64,000 nucleotides of DNA, taken from Rhodococcus pseudokoreensis (GTDB lineage Bacteria > Actinomycetota > Actinomycetes > Mycobacteriales > Mycobacteriaceae). The notes below the pieces were generated by a model, which saw only the letters and a program-made list of their open reading frames with translations, was not told where the DNA came from and ran no database searches. Positions 19,649 to 27,707 of the stretch are shown piece after piece. The stretch's first letter is position 1, and every line of letters starts with the position of its first letter. The stretch is taken from the NCBI RefSeq assembly GCF_017068395.1, contig NZ_CP070619.1:5642001-5706000 (forward strand), written 5' to 3'. The position numbers and the translations under genes are program-made.

Positions 19649-20464
19649 ATGGGGCGAATGGACGGCAAAGTTGCCGTAATTTCGGGGGCCGCGCGCGGGC
19701 AGGGAAGGGCGCATGCGATCAAGTTGGCCGCTGAAGGCGCCGATATCGTCGCGTTCGACATCTGTGACGAATTCGGGTACACGCGGGCGCCGGCCGCTAC
19801 GTTCGAAGAGCTCACCACCACCGGTGATGAAGTCCGTGCGCTCGGTCGACGGTGTATCACAGAGCGGTGTGATGCTCGCGACCTTGCAGCGTTGACTGGG
19901 CTTGCCGAGACCGTCGCCGCTGAGTTCGGCCGAGTTGACGCCCTGGTCGTCAATCACGGGATCTGGACGGTGGATCGTAACAGTTGGGATCTCCCCGAAG
20001 CGTCCTGGCAGGAGAGCATCGACGTGCTGTTGACGGGTGCCTGGAAGGTGGCAAAAGCGTTCGTGCCGTACATGATCCGCTCCGGTAACGGTGGGTCAAT
20101 CGTGTTCACCTCCTCGGTGAATGCCGTGGTGCCTCAGCCTTCCGCTGTGGCCTATTGCGCCGCTAAAGGTGGCCTCCAAATGTTGATGAAGGTGCTGGCC
20201 CACGAACTCGGTCCTTACGACATCAGGGTCAACACGGTGAACCCCGGACGCGTCGACACGGCAATCTTGGAGGGGGGCAATATCGAGGCATCGATGGAGT
20301 ATCACCCATATGTGTTCGGGGAGGGGCCGCGCACGCTCTTGGGGGGCGATCCCCGGCGGTCACCGGAGGTGATCGCTGACGCTGTCGCCTGGATGGTCTC
20401 GGATGAGGCCAAGTACGTTACCGGTGCCCTGATTCCCGTCGACTCCGGGCGGATGATCTGGTGA
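19649..20464 (+). CDS. Mycofactocin-type short-chain dehydrogenase
   Basis: A 271-residue SDR whose cofactor motif is SGAARGQGRAHAIKLA at about residue 10. This GAARGQGR variant with a long insert after the second strand (AFDICDEFGYTRAP...) is typical of SDRs that hold NAD(H) tightly and exchange electrons with mycofactocin. The NHGIWT motif and YCAAK catalytic pair (near residue 170) are present. ATG at 19649 follows AAGGAGAG. It is closest in layout to the SDR at 60196-61041 (both NHGIWT and SSVN/ASVN). No mycofactocin biosynthesis genes are in the window. Substrate is presumably a terpene alcohol. Confidence 0.9.
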   Translation: MGRMDGKVAVISGAARGQGRAHAIKLAAEGADIVAFDICDEFGYTRAPAATFEELTTTGDEVRALGRRCITERCDARDLAALTGLAETVAAEFGRVDALVVNHGIWTVDRNSWDLPEASWQESIDVLLTGAWKVAKAFVPYMIRSGNGGSIVFTSSVNAVVPQPSAVAYCAAKGGLQMLMKVLAHELGPYDIRVNTVNPGRVDTAILEGGNIEASMEYHPYVFGEGPRTLLGGDPRRSPEVIADAVAWMVSDEAKYVTGALIPVDSGRMIW

Positions 20465-20486
20465 CGATCGCTGCCGCGATCCACCG

Positions 20487-21440
20487 GTGGGTCGGCCGTT
20501 GACTCTTGTGCGGTTGGGTGTATTGCTGCCTGTTCGCGAGTGCTCGGAGACGTCGAACATAGCTGAAGTGCTCCGTGTGGGTGTCGAGATGGAGCGGTTG
20601 GGTGCCGATTCCGTGTGGGTCGGTGACTCTCTTTTCGCCCGACCTCGCTTCGACCCGTTGACGGTCCTCGCCGCGCTTGCCGTTCGCACGACGCGCGTTG
20701 CGGTGGGTACCGCGGTCCTGGTGGCCCCGATGTGGAATCCGCTGTTGCTCGCGCGGGCTGCCGCCACCGTCGACACGTTGGCTGAGGGGCGCCTCGTCCT
20801 CGGTCTGGGCCCAGGGCCGAGTTATGGCCCGGCGCGTAAAGAATTTGCCGCGTTGGGTATCTCGTCATCTGATCGTATCGACAGGCTGGAGGAGATCATC
20901 GCGGTGTGCCGAGCTCTGTGGTCGAGCGACGGGCCCGTGGATGTGAACGGCAGCCGATGGCAGTTTCGCAATGTCGACCTGTTTCCGAAGCCGGTGCGGC
21001 CAGGAGGCCCGCCGATCTGGCTGGGTGTTCGCGGTCCCCGAGGTATGAAACTGGCTGCACGTCTCGGCGACGGGTGGTTGCCAATCGTTCGGTCGTCGCA
21101 GGAGTACGGCATCAGGCGAGATGAACTGGCCGGTACTCGTGCGGGTCGAAATGCGGCTGTCTATCTGACCGTTGCGGTCCATGACGACGAGATGCGGGCA
21201 GAAGGGCAGTTGCGGCAATGGTCCGAGCACTACTACCGCGCACCATGGTCTGTAGTCAACGAACTCGAAGACAGCTGTGCCGGAACGGCTGCAAAGGTGG
21301 CTGACCGTATTGCTGCCTATGCCCGGCAGGGCGCGGGTGAGGTCATCTTGAGGTTCGCAGGCGGAGATATTGGTGCTCAGTTCGGTGCGATCGTCGACGC
21401 CACACAGGTCGCGAGTGAGCCCTCCGATCCGGATAGGTGA
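20487..21440 (+). CDS. LLM-class (luciferase-like, possibly F420-dependent) oxidoreductase
   Basis: About 317 residues with LGVLLPVRECSETSNIAEVL, GADSVWVGDS, a TRVAVGTAVL strand, LVLGLGPGPSYGPARKEFAALG and GPPIWLGVRGPRGMKLAARLGDGWL. These segments are typical of F420-dependent members of the luciferase-like superfamily, although FMN use cannot be excluded. It begins about 22 bases after the mycofactocin SDR and is likely co-transcribed. GTG 20487, TTG 20499 and GTG 20508 are alternative starts; none has a strong ribosome site. Its substrate is unknown. Confidence 0.82.
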   Translation: MGRPLTLVRLGVLLPVRECSETSNIAEVLRVGVEMERLGADSVWVGDSLFARPRFDPLTVLAALAVRTTRVAVGTAVLVAPMWNPLLLARAAATVDTLAEGRLVLGLGPGPSYGPARKEFAALGISSSDRIDRLEEIIAVCRALWSSDGPVDVNGSRWQFRNVDLFPKPVRPGGPPIWLGVRGPRGMKLAARLGDGWLPIVRSSQEYGIRRDELAGTRAGRNAAVYLTVAVHDDEMRAEGQLRQWSEHYYRAPWSVVNELEDSCAGTAAKVADRIAAYARQGAGEVILRFAGGDIGAQFGAIVDATQVASEPSDPDR

Positions 21441-21478
21441 CGGGTGGGCGGTGACAGAAAGCGTCATCTGGTGACTAT

Positions 21479-21499
21479 ATTGGCGCCAATGATGTATCG
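21479..21499 (+). promoter_or_regulatory. Candidate operator with perfect ATTGGCGCCAAT palindrome
   Basis: ATTGGCGCCAAT (21479-21490) is a perfect 12-base palindrome. It runs into TGATGTATCG, so the whole matches the GGAGCCAANNNTGTATCC word seen at 27711 and 30365 with three substitutions. It ends 22 bases before the SDR start. Confidence 0.5.
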
Positions 21500-21521
21500 T
21501 CAGGGACTGGAAAGGTGACAT

Positions 21522-22367
21522 ATGAGCAGAGTGGACGGATTGGTGGCGATTGTCACCGGCGCCGGTGGTGGAATCGGATCGCGTACGGCAGAAATGCTGG
21601 CAACGCGAGGGGCGACTGTCGTTGTCGCGGACCTCGCACAAGACGCTGGCGAACGAACGGTTGAGGCAATCCGTGCTGCGGGTGGTCGCGCGCACTTCAA
21701 GTATCTGGACGTACGCGAACCGGAGTCCTTCAATTCGGTTGTTGCCGACGCTCTCAAGTGCTATGGCCGGATCGATATTCTGCACAACAATGCTGCGGCA
21801 ACCCACCTCTACGCTGGTGACACGGCCGCGGCCGACATAGATCCGGCCCAGTGGGATCGCATCTTCGAGATCAACTTGCGGGGTGTGCTGCTCGGCTGCA
21901 AATACGTCGTCCCGAAAATGATCGAACAGGGTGGCGGGTCGATCATCAACATGTCTTCGACCCGTGCCGGCGGAGGAGCCAACGAACTCGCGGCTTACGG
22001 CGCCTCCAAGGCCGGAGTCGAGGCGTTGACTCGGTACGTGGCCACGGCCTATGGTCGCCATGGTGTGCGATGCAACGCTGTGAGGCCGGGGCTCATCCAG
22101 ACGGCGCAATCCGCTGCGTTGCTGAACCACGGTGATGGAACCGATGACGGCTATAGTCGAGTGCTTCGTCACGTGTTGCTTCCGTATGCGGGAAGTCCGG
22201 CCGACATCGCCGAGCTCGTGTGCTTCCTCGGGTCCGCTGCATCCCGGTACATCACCGCGCAGACAATCGCTGTCGACGGCGGGCTACTTGCACATCAGCC
22301 GTTTCACGCTGACGAACTTTCAGTGAGAGGCAAAACGGACGAGAGTTGGGCGCAACGGAGTGGATGA
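21522..22367 (+). CDS. Short-chain dehydrogenase/reductase
   Basis: A 281-residue SDR with cofactor motif TGAGGGIGSRTAEML, aspartate after strand two (VADLAQDAG; NAD preference), NNAA instead of NNAG after strand four, Ser in MSSTRAGG and catalytic YGASK near residue 163. The C-terminus extends about 20 residues beyond the usual DGG end, which is uncommon. ATG at 21522 follows AAAGGTG. It is followed after a gap by RibBA and preceded by an operator-like palindrome. Likely an alcohol or 3-hydroxyacyl-CoA dehydrogenase; substrate not determinable. Confidence 0.88.
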   Translation: MSRVDGLVAIVTGAGGGIGSRTAEMLATRGATVVVADLAQDAGERTVEAIRAAGGRAHFKYLDVREPESFNSVVADALKCYGRIDILHNNAAATHLYAGDTAAADIDPAQWDRIFEINLRGVLLGCKYVVPKMIEQGGGSIINMSSTRAGGGANELAAYGASKAGVEALTRYVATAYGRHGVRCNAVRPGLIQTAQSAALLNHGDGTDDGYSRVLRHVLLPYAGSPADIAELVCFLGSAASRYITAQTIAVDGGLLAHQPFHADELSVRGKTDESWAQRSG

Positions 22368-22803
22368 CCGACGATGTGCGCCAGTTGCTAGGTGATCGCA
22401 ATGTACTTCGCGGAGAACGATTCCCGGCTTCGGTATCAGCACCAGTATTAGCCCTGAAGGGGTGCGTCGACGCGAAAGGGAGAACTTCACAGGCTGGCCC
22501 GCGAAAGCCCCCACCAATCCGAAGAGTCCGATTTTCCTCGCCTCCGGCACATCAACGACGGCGCCGTTGTCGAAGGCGAAAGGCGATTCAACTCGGAGTT
22601 GACTAGTCAGATCAGCATTGTTGTCCAGTTCGGTACGCCAACTGGGGCGGGTTCGCCGAGATCAGCTGGCACCTTCGTTGGTGTGATTCTGGATGCGGAT
22701 CGTGGCGATTCCGCGAATCGAGTACCAAGCCGAAGTAGTTCAGTGTCACATCGACGCCCGTGATCTCGACACGGGTGAGGATGTACTGCGAAGGAGGCCA
22801 GTT
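22368..22803. other. Region upstream of RibBA without a recognisable gene
   Basis: Contains broken open frames on the plus strand that do not match a family I know; an in-frame extension of RibBA up to 22693 is probably not translated. I looked for the conserved parts of an FMN riboswitch, as expected before riboflavin genes, and did not find them. Probably a remnant plus the RibBA leader. Confidence 0.4.
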
Positions 22804-24102
22804 GTGGATGGCGGAACCGAAGTCGGGGATGCAGGCGCGCGGTTGACGCCTGCCGAGGCAGTGCAACGTGCAGTTGGTGCCCTGGCTGCAGGGCGGTTGA
22901 TTGTCGTCGTGGACGATGCCGACCGCGAGGACGAGGGTGATCTCGTTGCGGCCGCGGACTCGATAACGGCAGATCAGATGGCGTTCATTGTGGCGCATAC
23001 GACCGGAATCGTATGCACGCCCATGCCCGAAGACCGGGCAGATCGGTTATGGCTTCCACCTATGGTTGCTGACAACCAGGACGCGCACGGCACGGCCTTC
23101 ACCGTCACGGTGGATCATATCGAATCTGGGACGGGGGTTTCCGCCCAAGCGCGCGCTCGCACGGTCCGAGCACTGGCCGACCCTGATTGCCCGCCAGGGG
23201 CGCTGCGTCGCCCTGGCCACGTGTTCCCCTTACGCGCACGTGAAGGCGGTGTGCTGATTCGGGCAGGTCACACCGAGGCGGCCGTCGATCTGTTGAGATT
23301 GGCCGGCCGGACTCCGGTTGGCGTAATCAGCGAGCTCGTGGATGAAAGCGGAGAAATGCTGCGGGGTGTCGCTTTGACAGCTTTCGCGAAAGAGCACAGC
23401 CTGCCAGTAGTCGCGATCGCCGATCTGGTCCGCTACCGCCAAGCTTCCGAGAACATAGTTATCCCGGTTGCGAGTGCGCAAATGCCAACAACTTTCGGAG
23501 ACTTCAGGGCTGTTGCGTACCGTTCGCGGCTCGATGGATCGACCGAGCACCTAGCGCTCGTACACGGAGACGTCGGTAAGGTAAGTCGCACTCCGGAGGG
23601 CGTCTTGGTGCGCGTGCACAGCGAGTGCCTGACCGGCGACGTCCTGGGGTCATTGCGATGTGACTGCGGAACGCAGTTGCAGCAGGCACTTCGAACGATC
23701 GTAGACGAAGGGTGTGGAGTGCTGGTGTACCTGCGCGGACATGAGGGCCGTGGCATCGGACTCGCCAACAAGATCCATGCCTATGCGCTGCAGGAACAAG
23801 GCCTTGACACTGCCGACGCAAACAGTGCGCAAGGTCTTCCTGTCGACTCACGAAGCTATGGGGTCGGGGCACAGATCCTTAGCGACCTGGGGGTGCGACG
23901 GCTTCGTCTGATCACGAACAACCCCGCAAAGTTCGGTGGATTGGCGGGCTACGGACTCGAAATAGTGGGCAGAGTTGCGCTTCCCAGCGCCATCACCCCA
24001 CACAACTTGCGGTATCTGCGGACCAAACGTGATCGAATGGGTCACCAGCTGGGCGCACTTCCCGATTTCGACGCTGACTCCCGCCGGACCGTCGCGGAAT
24101 AA
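22804..24102 (+). CDS. ribBA: Bifunctional DHBP synthase / GTP cyclohydrolase II (RibBA), first copy
   Basis: A 432-residue enzyme with both halves. Residues 20-220 are 3,4-dihydroxy-2-butanone-4-phosphate synthase (VVVDDADREDEGDL, HTTGIVCTPM, RRPGHVFPLRA, GHTEAAVDL). Residues 225-420 are GTP cyclohydrolase II with the zinc cysteines in SECLTGDVLGSLRCDCG, RGHEGRGIGL, and the terminal LRTKRDRMGH. Together they make the two precursors of riboflavin, hence FMN/FAD. GTG at 22804 follows AAGGAGG with ideal spacing. It lies among flavin-dependent monooxygenases rather than in a rib operon. A second copy is at 49007-50236. Confidence 0.93.
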   Translation: MDGGTEVGDAGARLTPAEAVQRAVGALAAGRLIVVVDDADREDEGDLVAAADSITADQMAFIVAHTTGIVCTPMPEDRADRLWLPPMVADNQDAHGTAFTVTVDHIESGTGVSAQARARTVRALADPDCPPGALRRPGHVFPLRAREGGVLIRAGHTEAAVDLLRLAGRTPVGVISELVDESGEMLRGVALTAFAKEHSLPVVAIADLVRYRQASENIVIPVASAQMPTTFGDFRAVAYRSRLDGSTEHLALVHGDVGKVSRTPEGVLVRVHSECLTGDVLGSLRCDCGTQLQQALRTIVDEGCGVLVYLRGHEGRGIGLANKIHAYALQEQGLDTADANSAQGLPVDSRSYGVGAQILSDLGVRRLRLITNNPAKFGGLAGYGLEIVGRVALPSAITPHNLRYLRTKRDRMGHQLGALPDFDADSRRTVAE

Positions 24103-24783
24103 TCGAGTCCCTCTGGAAGGAGTCTCCAGATCGGGAACCTGGTGGGAGTCAATTTTCGTCCGGGCCTGTGAGTTGTGCGAACTGTACAACGTGCCCGTCA
24201 TGATTACGGCATAGCTCAAACAGGTTCTCGGTGAACCGGATGGGCCCGCACCGTTCTGTGTGTCACGTGTCCCCATCATTTCGACGCGTACCACCCACCG
24301 CCGGTGGGCCGTTCGCAAGCAACCCGTACCTTTGGCATTCCGTCGTCGTTGAGGGATTGCCGTAGCCGGCCGACTGACGCGAATGCGAAGCCGAGCCGCG
24401 GGCGCACTGCCGCGGTCGGATCGATCAAATCGACCATTGCTTGCCGTCGCCGGGTCGCCGTCGGCAGAGTCGGTTCACCGGCGGCTCCGGACTGCCCCTT
24501 GAGGGTGAGGGACCAGTCGAATCGCTGTGGTGGAGGAAGTGCGGAGGTACTGCGCCGGACGTACAGCGCGCTGGGCGCTGGAGGCCCCTTGACTGGGCGG
24601 CGTAGTCCACCCTGCGCTCGTCCCCGCCCATCGTTGGTGGTCGCAGCGCCGTTGCCATTATTGCTGACTGCGATATGGGGAAAATCGAAGAGCTTCTCGC
24701 ATCGCTTGTTATTCGCGAACTCGGCGCCGGGAACAACCGGTGCAGGTGGTGGTTCGGCCGACTCGTCCATGGCGGCGGCGCAC
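24103..24783. other. Region before the IS21 element; unrecognised open frame 24276-24770 (minus)
   Basis: A minus-strand frame of 164 codons (24770 to 24276) has strong G/C bias at third codon positions, as real genes here do. It ends in RPTGGGWYASK but resembles no family I know and lacks a clear ribosome site. Its start lies only 13 bases from the IS21 left end, so the insertion may have separated it from its promoter or from its own beginning. Confidence 0.3.
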
Positions 24784-24863
24784 TGTCAGCGGTCATGTAA
24801 TTCCCCAGGTTGAGGGGTTTGTCCGTCACGTAATTCCCCACCCGGCCGTCACGTAATTCCCCA
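24784..24863 (+). repeat. Left end of IS21 element: terminal repeat plus two internal repeats
   Basis: Three copies of TCAYGTAATTCCCCA at 24793-24807 (with T at the variable position), 24826-24840 and 24849-24863. The outermost belongs to the terminal inverted repeat. Confidence 0.9.
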
Positions 24864-24974
24864 CCCTCGGGGCGTGTCGGCCGGGGTTCCGGTGCTGCTG
24901 CAGGTTCGCTCCTGACTGGGCCACCGACGGCGGGCCCGGGAAGGGGCCTGACGGTGGCAAGGAGAACGTGGACG

Positions 24975-26513
24975 ATGATTGATCTGATGGAGTTGTTCCG
25001 GCATTGGCATGCCGGCCGGTCCCAGGTGCAGATCTCGACGGCCCTGGGGATCGATCGTAAGACGATCCGGAAATACTTGGCTCCCGCGTTGGCGGCCGGG
25101 TTGGCGCCTGGCGAGGGCGGGAATTTTGACGAAACGCTGTGGTGGGAGTTGATCGCCGGGTGGTTCCCGGAGGTCGGTGACCCGGCGGCGCGGGCGGTGA
25201 CGTGGCCGGCGATCGCCGCGCACCACGACTGGATCGACGGGCAGCTGGCCGCGTCGGTGACGGTCGCGACGATCGCGCAACGCCTGCGTGACGATTACGG
25301 CGTCGTGGTGTCCGAATCGACGGTGCGACGTTATGTGGCAGCGCAATTCGCCGAGAAGGTCGCCGAGGCGAAGGTGACGGTGCCGCGGGGTGCGGTCCCG
25401 CCCGGTGACGAGGCCCAGGTCGACTACGGCAAGCTCGGGATGTGGCGGGATCCGGCCACCGACCGGCGGGTGGCGGTGTGGGCGTTCGCGATCATCCTGG
25501 CTTGTTCGCGGCTGCTGTTCGTGCAGCCGGTGTTGCGGATGGACCAGTCCTCGTGGTGCGCCTCGCACGTGGCGGCGTTCGAGTTCTTCGGCGGCACCCC
25601 GGCCCGGATCGTGTGCGACAACCTCAAAACCGGGGTGGACCGGCCGGATTTGTACGACCCGAAGATCAACCGCGCCTACGCCGAACTCGCCGCGTTCTAC
25701 GGGGTGCTGATCGACCCCGCCCGCGCCGGCAAACCCAAGGACAAGCCCCGGATCGAACGCCCGATGCCCTACATCCGGGACTCGTTCTGGAAGGGACGGG
25801 AGTTCACCTCGCTGCCGCAGATGCAGGACGCCGCCCTGGCCTGGTGCACCGACGTCTACGGCCGACACAATCACCGTGGTCTCGACGGCGCGCAACCCGT
25901 AGCTGTGTTCGACGCCATCGAAAAGCGCAGTCTCACAGCACTTCCCCCCAGACCGTTCGAATCGGTCCTCTACCAGGTCGGCAAGGTCGCCCCGGACTGT
26001 CACGTCAAGGCCGGCAAGGCCCTGTATTCGGTGCCCTGGCGGCTGATCGGCCAGCAGGTGCTGGCCCGCACCTGCGGCGACATGGTGCAAATTTTTCACG
26101 CCGAGCAGGTCGTCGCCACCCATGTGCTGCACCTGTCGGGGCGATCGACGAACATCGAGCACTACCCACCGCACAAGATCGCCTACACACTGCAGACCGT
26201 GTCCTGGTGCCGGGCGCAGGCCGAGCAGATCGGCCCCGGCGCCGTCGCCATCGTCGGCGAGTTATCACAGGTCAACGCCCTGCACAGGCTCCGGGCGATC
26301 CAAGGCATAGTCCGGCTGCGGGACCGCTACGACGACGCCCGCCTCAACGCGGCCTGCGCCCGCGCCCTCGCGGTCGGCGACCCCACCTACCGCACCGTCA
26401 AGGGCATCCTCGCCGCCGGCACCGAACACGACGGACAAGCCGAGGTGTCCGCGGCGCCAGCGCCGGCATTCCTGCGCGGACCCGACGCCTTCGACAACGA
26501 ACGCACCGCCTAA
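24975..26513 (+). CDS. istA: IS21-family transposase IstA
   Basis: About 512 residues from ATG 24975 (AAGGAG ten bases upstream; an in-frame GTG at 24954 is an alternative). The N-terminus has a helix-turn-helix (GRSQVQISTALGIDRKTIRKYL). The integrase-type catalytic core follows: the first Asp in VDYGKLGMW, the second in IVCDNLKTG, and Glu in KPRIERPM. A C-terminal beta-rich domain binds the ends. It is intact and, with IstB, should support cut-and-paste or replicative movement. 64 bases separate it from istB. Confidence 0.95.
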   Translation: MIDLMELFRHWHAGRSQVQISTALGIDRKTIRKYLAPALAAGLAPGEGGNFDETLWWELIAGWFPEVGDPAARAVTWPAIAAHHDWIDGQLAASVTVATIAQRLRDDYGVVVSESTVRRYVAAQFAEKVAEAKVTVPRGAVPPGDEAQVDYGKLGMWRDPATDRRVAVWAFAIILACSRLLFVQPVLRMDQSSWCASHVAAFEFFGGTPARIVCDNLKTGVDRPDLYDPKINRAYAELAAFYGVLIDPARAGKPKDKPRIERPMPYIRDSFWKGREFTSLPQMQDAALAWCTDVYGRHNHRGLDGAQPVAVFDAIEKRSLTALPPRPFESVLYQVGKVAPDCHVKAGKALYSVPWRLIGQQVLARTCGDMVQIFHAEQVVATHVLHLSGRSTNIEHYPPHKIAYTLQTVSWCRAQAEQIGPGAVAIVGELSQVNALHRLRAIQGIVRLRDRYDDARLNAACARALAVGDPTYRTVKGILAAGTEHDGQAEVSAAPAPAFLRGPDAFDNERTA

Positions 26514-26577
26514 GCGTTGAACGCTGCTATGACATGCACTGCACAACAAGTACTTTCACAAGAACAAGGGACTGGTC

Positions 26578-27342
26578 ATGACAATTCACGACCCCAGCCT
26601 GCGGGCTGCACTGAAGACGTTGAAGTTGACCGGGATGCTCGACACCCTCGACGCCCGGCTCGCCCAGACCCGGGACGGGCAGCTCGGACACCTCGAATTT
26701 CTGCAGGTGCTGTGTGAGGACGAGATCGCCCGCCGGGAAACGGCGGCGCTGGCCCGCCGGCTGCGGCGGGCCAAGTTCGAACAGCAGGCTACCTTCGAGG
26801 ACTTCGACTTCACCGCCAACCCGAAACTCCCGGCGGCGATGCTGCGGGACCTGGCCGCCCTGCGCTGGCTCGACGCCGGCGAGTCCGTGATCCTCTACGG
26901 ACCCGTCGGAGTAGGCAAAACACATGTGGCACAAGCGCTTGGGCATCATGTCGCTCGCCGAGGTGGGGACGTGCGGTTCGTCAAGTGCTCCCGCATGCTC
27001 GCCGACCTCGCCGGTGGCCATGCCGACCGCACCATCGGTCAGCGGATGCGGGAATACACCCGGCCACTGGTGTTGATTATCGATGATTTCGCGATGCGCG
27101 AGCACACCACCACCCAGTCCGATGACCTCTACGACCTGGTTTCCGATCGTGCGATCGCCGGCAAACCTCTGATTCTGACGAGTAACCGCGCCCCGAAGGA
27201 CTGGTATCCGCTGTTCCCGAACCCGGTCGTCGCCGAGTCCCTCCTCGACCGGCTGATCAACACCAGCCATCAAACCCTGATGGACGGCCCGTCCTACCGG
27301 CCCCGCAAACGACCCGGGCACCGCACCGCCAACGCAACCTGA
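26578..27342 (+). CDS. istB: IS21-family helper ATPase IstB
   Basis: A 254-residue AAA+ ATPase related to DnaC. Walker A is GPVGVGKT near residue 105, Walker B VLIIDDFAM near residue 165, and the sensor region ILTSNRAPKDWYPLF follows. IstB forms ATP-dependent oligomers that select target DNA and activate IstA. ATG at 26578 follows AAGGG. The gene is intact and ends about 75 bases before the right terminal repeats. Confidence 0.95.
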   Translation: MTIHDPSLRAALKTLKLTGMLDTLDARLAQTRDGQLGHLEFLQVLCEDEIARRETAALARRLRRAKFEQQATFEDFDFTANPKLPAAMLRDLAALRWLDAGESVILYGPVGVGKTHVAQALGHHVARRGGDVRFVKCSRMLADLAGGHADRTIGQRMREYTRPLVLIIDDFAMREHTTTQSDDLYDLVSDRAIAGKPLILTSNRAPKDWYPLFPNPVVAESLLDRLINTSHQTLMDGPSYRPRKRPGHRTANAT

Positions 27343-27391
27343 TCCGAACCCCTATCCACTCGGGTTACCCTCAACTCAGCACACCCGAGCA

Positions 27392-27440
27392 TGGGGAATT
27401 ACGTGACGGACACCCCTGGGGAATTACGTGACGGTCGACA
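27392..27440 (-). repeat. Right end of IS21 element: internal and terminal repeats
   Basis: TGGGGAATTACGTGA occurs at 27392-27406 and 27417-27431, inverted relative to the left-end copies. The outer one is part of the 24-base terminal inverted repeat, and the CGCAC target duplicate follows at 27441. Confidence 0.9.
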
Positions 27441-27707
27441 CGCACGAACGCTACCAGCGTTTGGGGCTGGATGCGACCAGTAGCTCGGCGAGCAGGATGC
27501 CGCCCTGCAATGCCGTGCACACTGAGCGCGATCTGGCGGTTGCGAAGTGGGAGTGTGGTCGTTGAGGACCCGAGATCGGTGCTGAAGTCGGTCTTCGGGT
27601 CAATTCGTGGGAGGACACTCGGCGATTTCCGGTGGTCGTCGCACGGCGTCTTCCGTAATCATTTTCGGTGGTTGACGGTGGGGTGTCTCACATGCAACAG
27701 TTCCAAT

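Larger units (their letters stand above)
24784..27440 (+). mobile_element. Intact IS21-family insertion sequence
   Basis: The element starts TGTC and ends GACA. Its 24-base terminal inverted repeats (24784-24807 and 27417-27440) match at 20 positions. It is flanked on both sides by the 5-base duplication CGCAC (24779-24783 and 27441-27445), the mark of a fairly recent, clean insertion. The word TCACGTAATTCCCCA or a one-base variant occurs three times inside the left end and twice, inverted, in the right end, as expected for transposase binding sites of IS21 elements. It carries istA and istB, both intact. Confidence 0.95.

Noticed and set aside
20865..22172. Minus-strand frame of 435 codons
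   Set aside because: Covers an LLM oxidoreductase and an SDR on the other strand and shows no domain.
22368..22803. FMN riboswitch before RibBA
   Set aside because: The conserved riboswitch core segments were looked for on both strands and not seen; only a covariance-model search could exclude it fully.
24849..26174. Minus-strand frame of 441 codons and overlapping plus-strand frame (25442-26581) in the IS21 element
   Set aside because: Shadows of istA, which has an intact catalytic triad and fits the element exactly.
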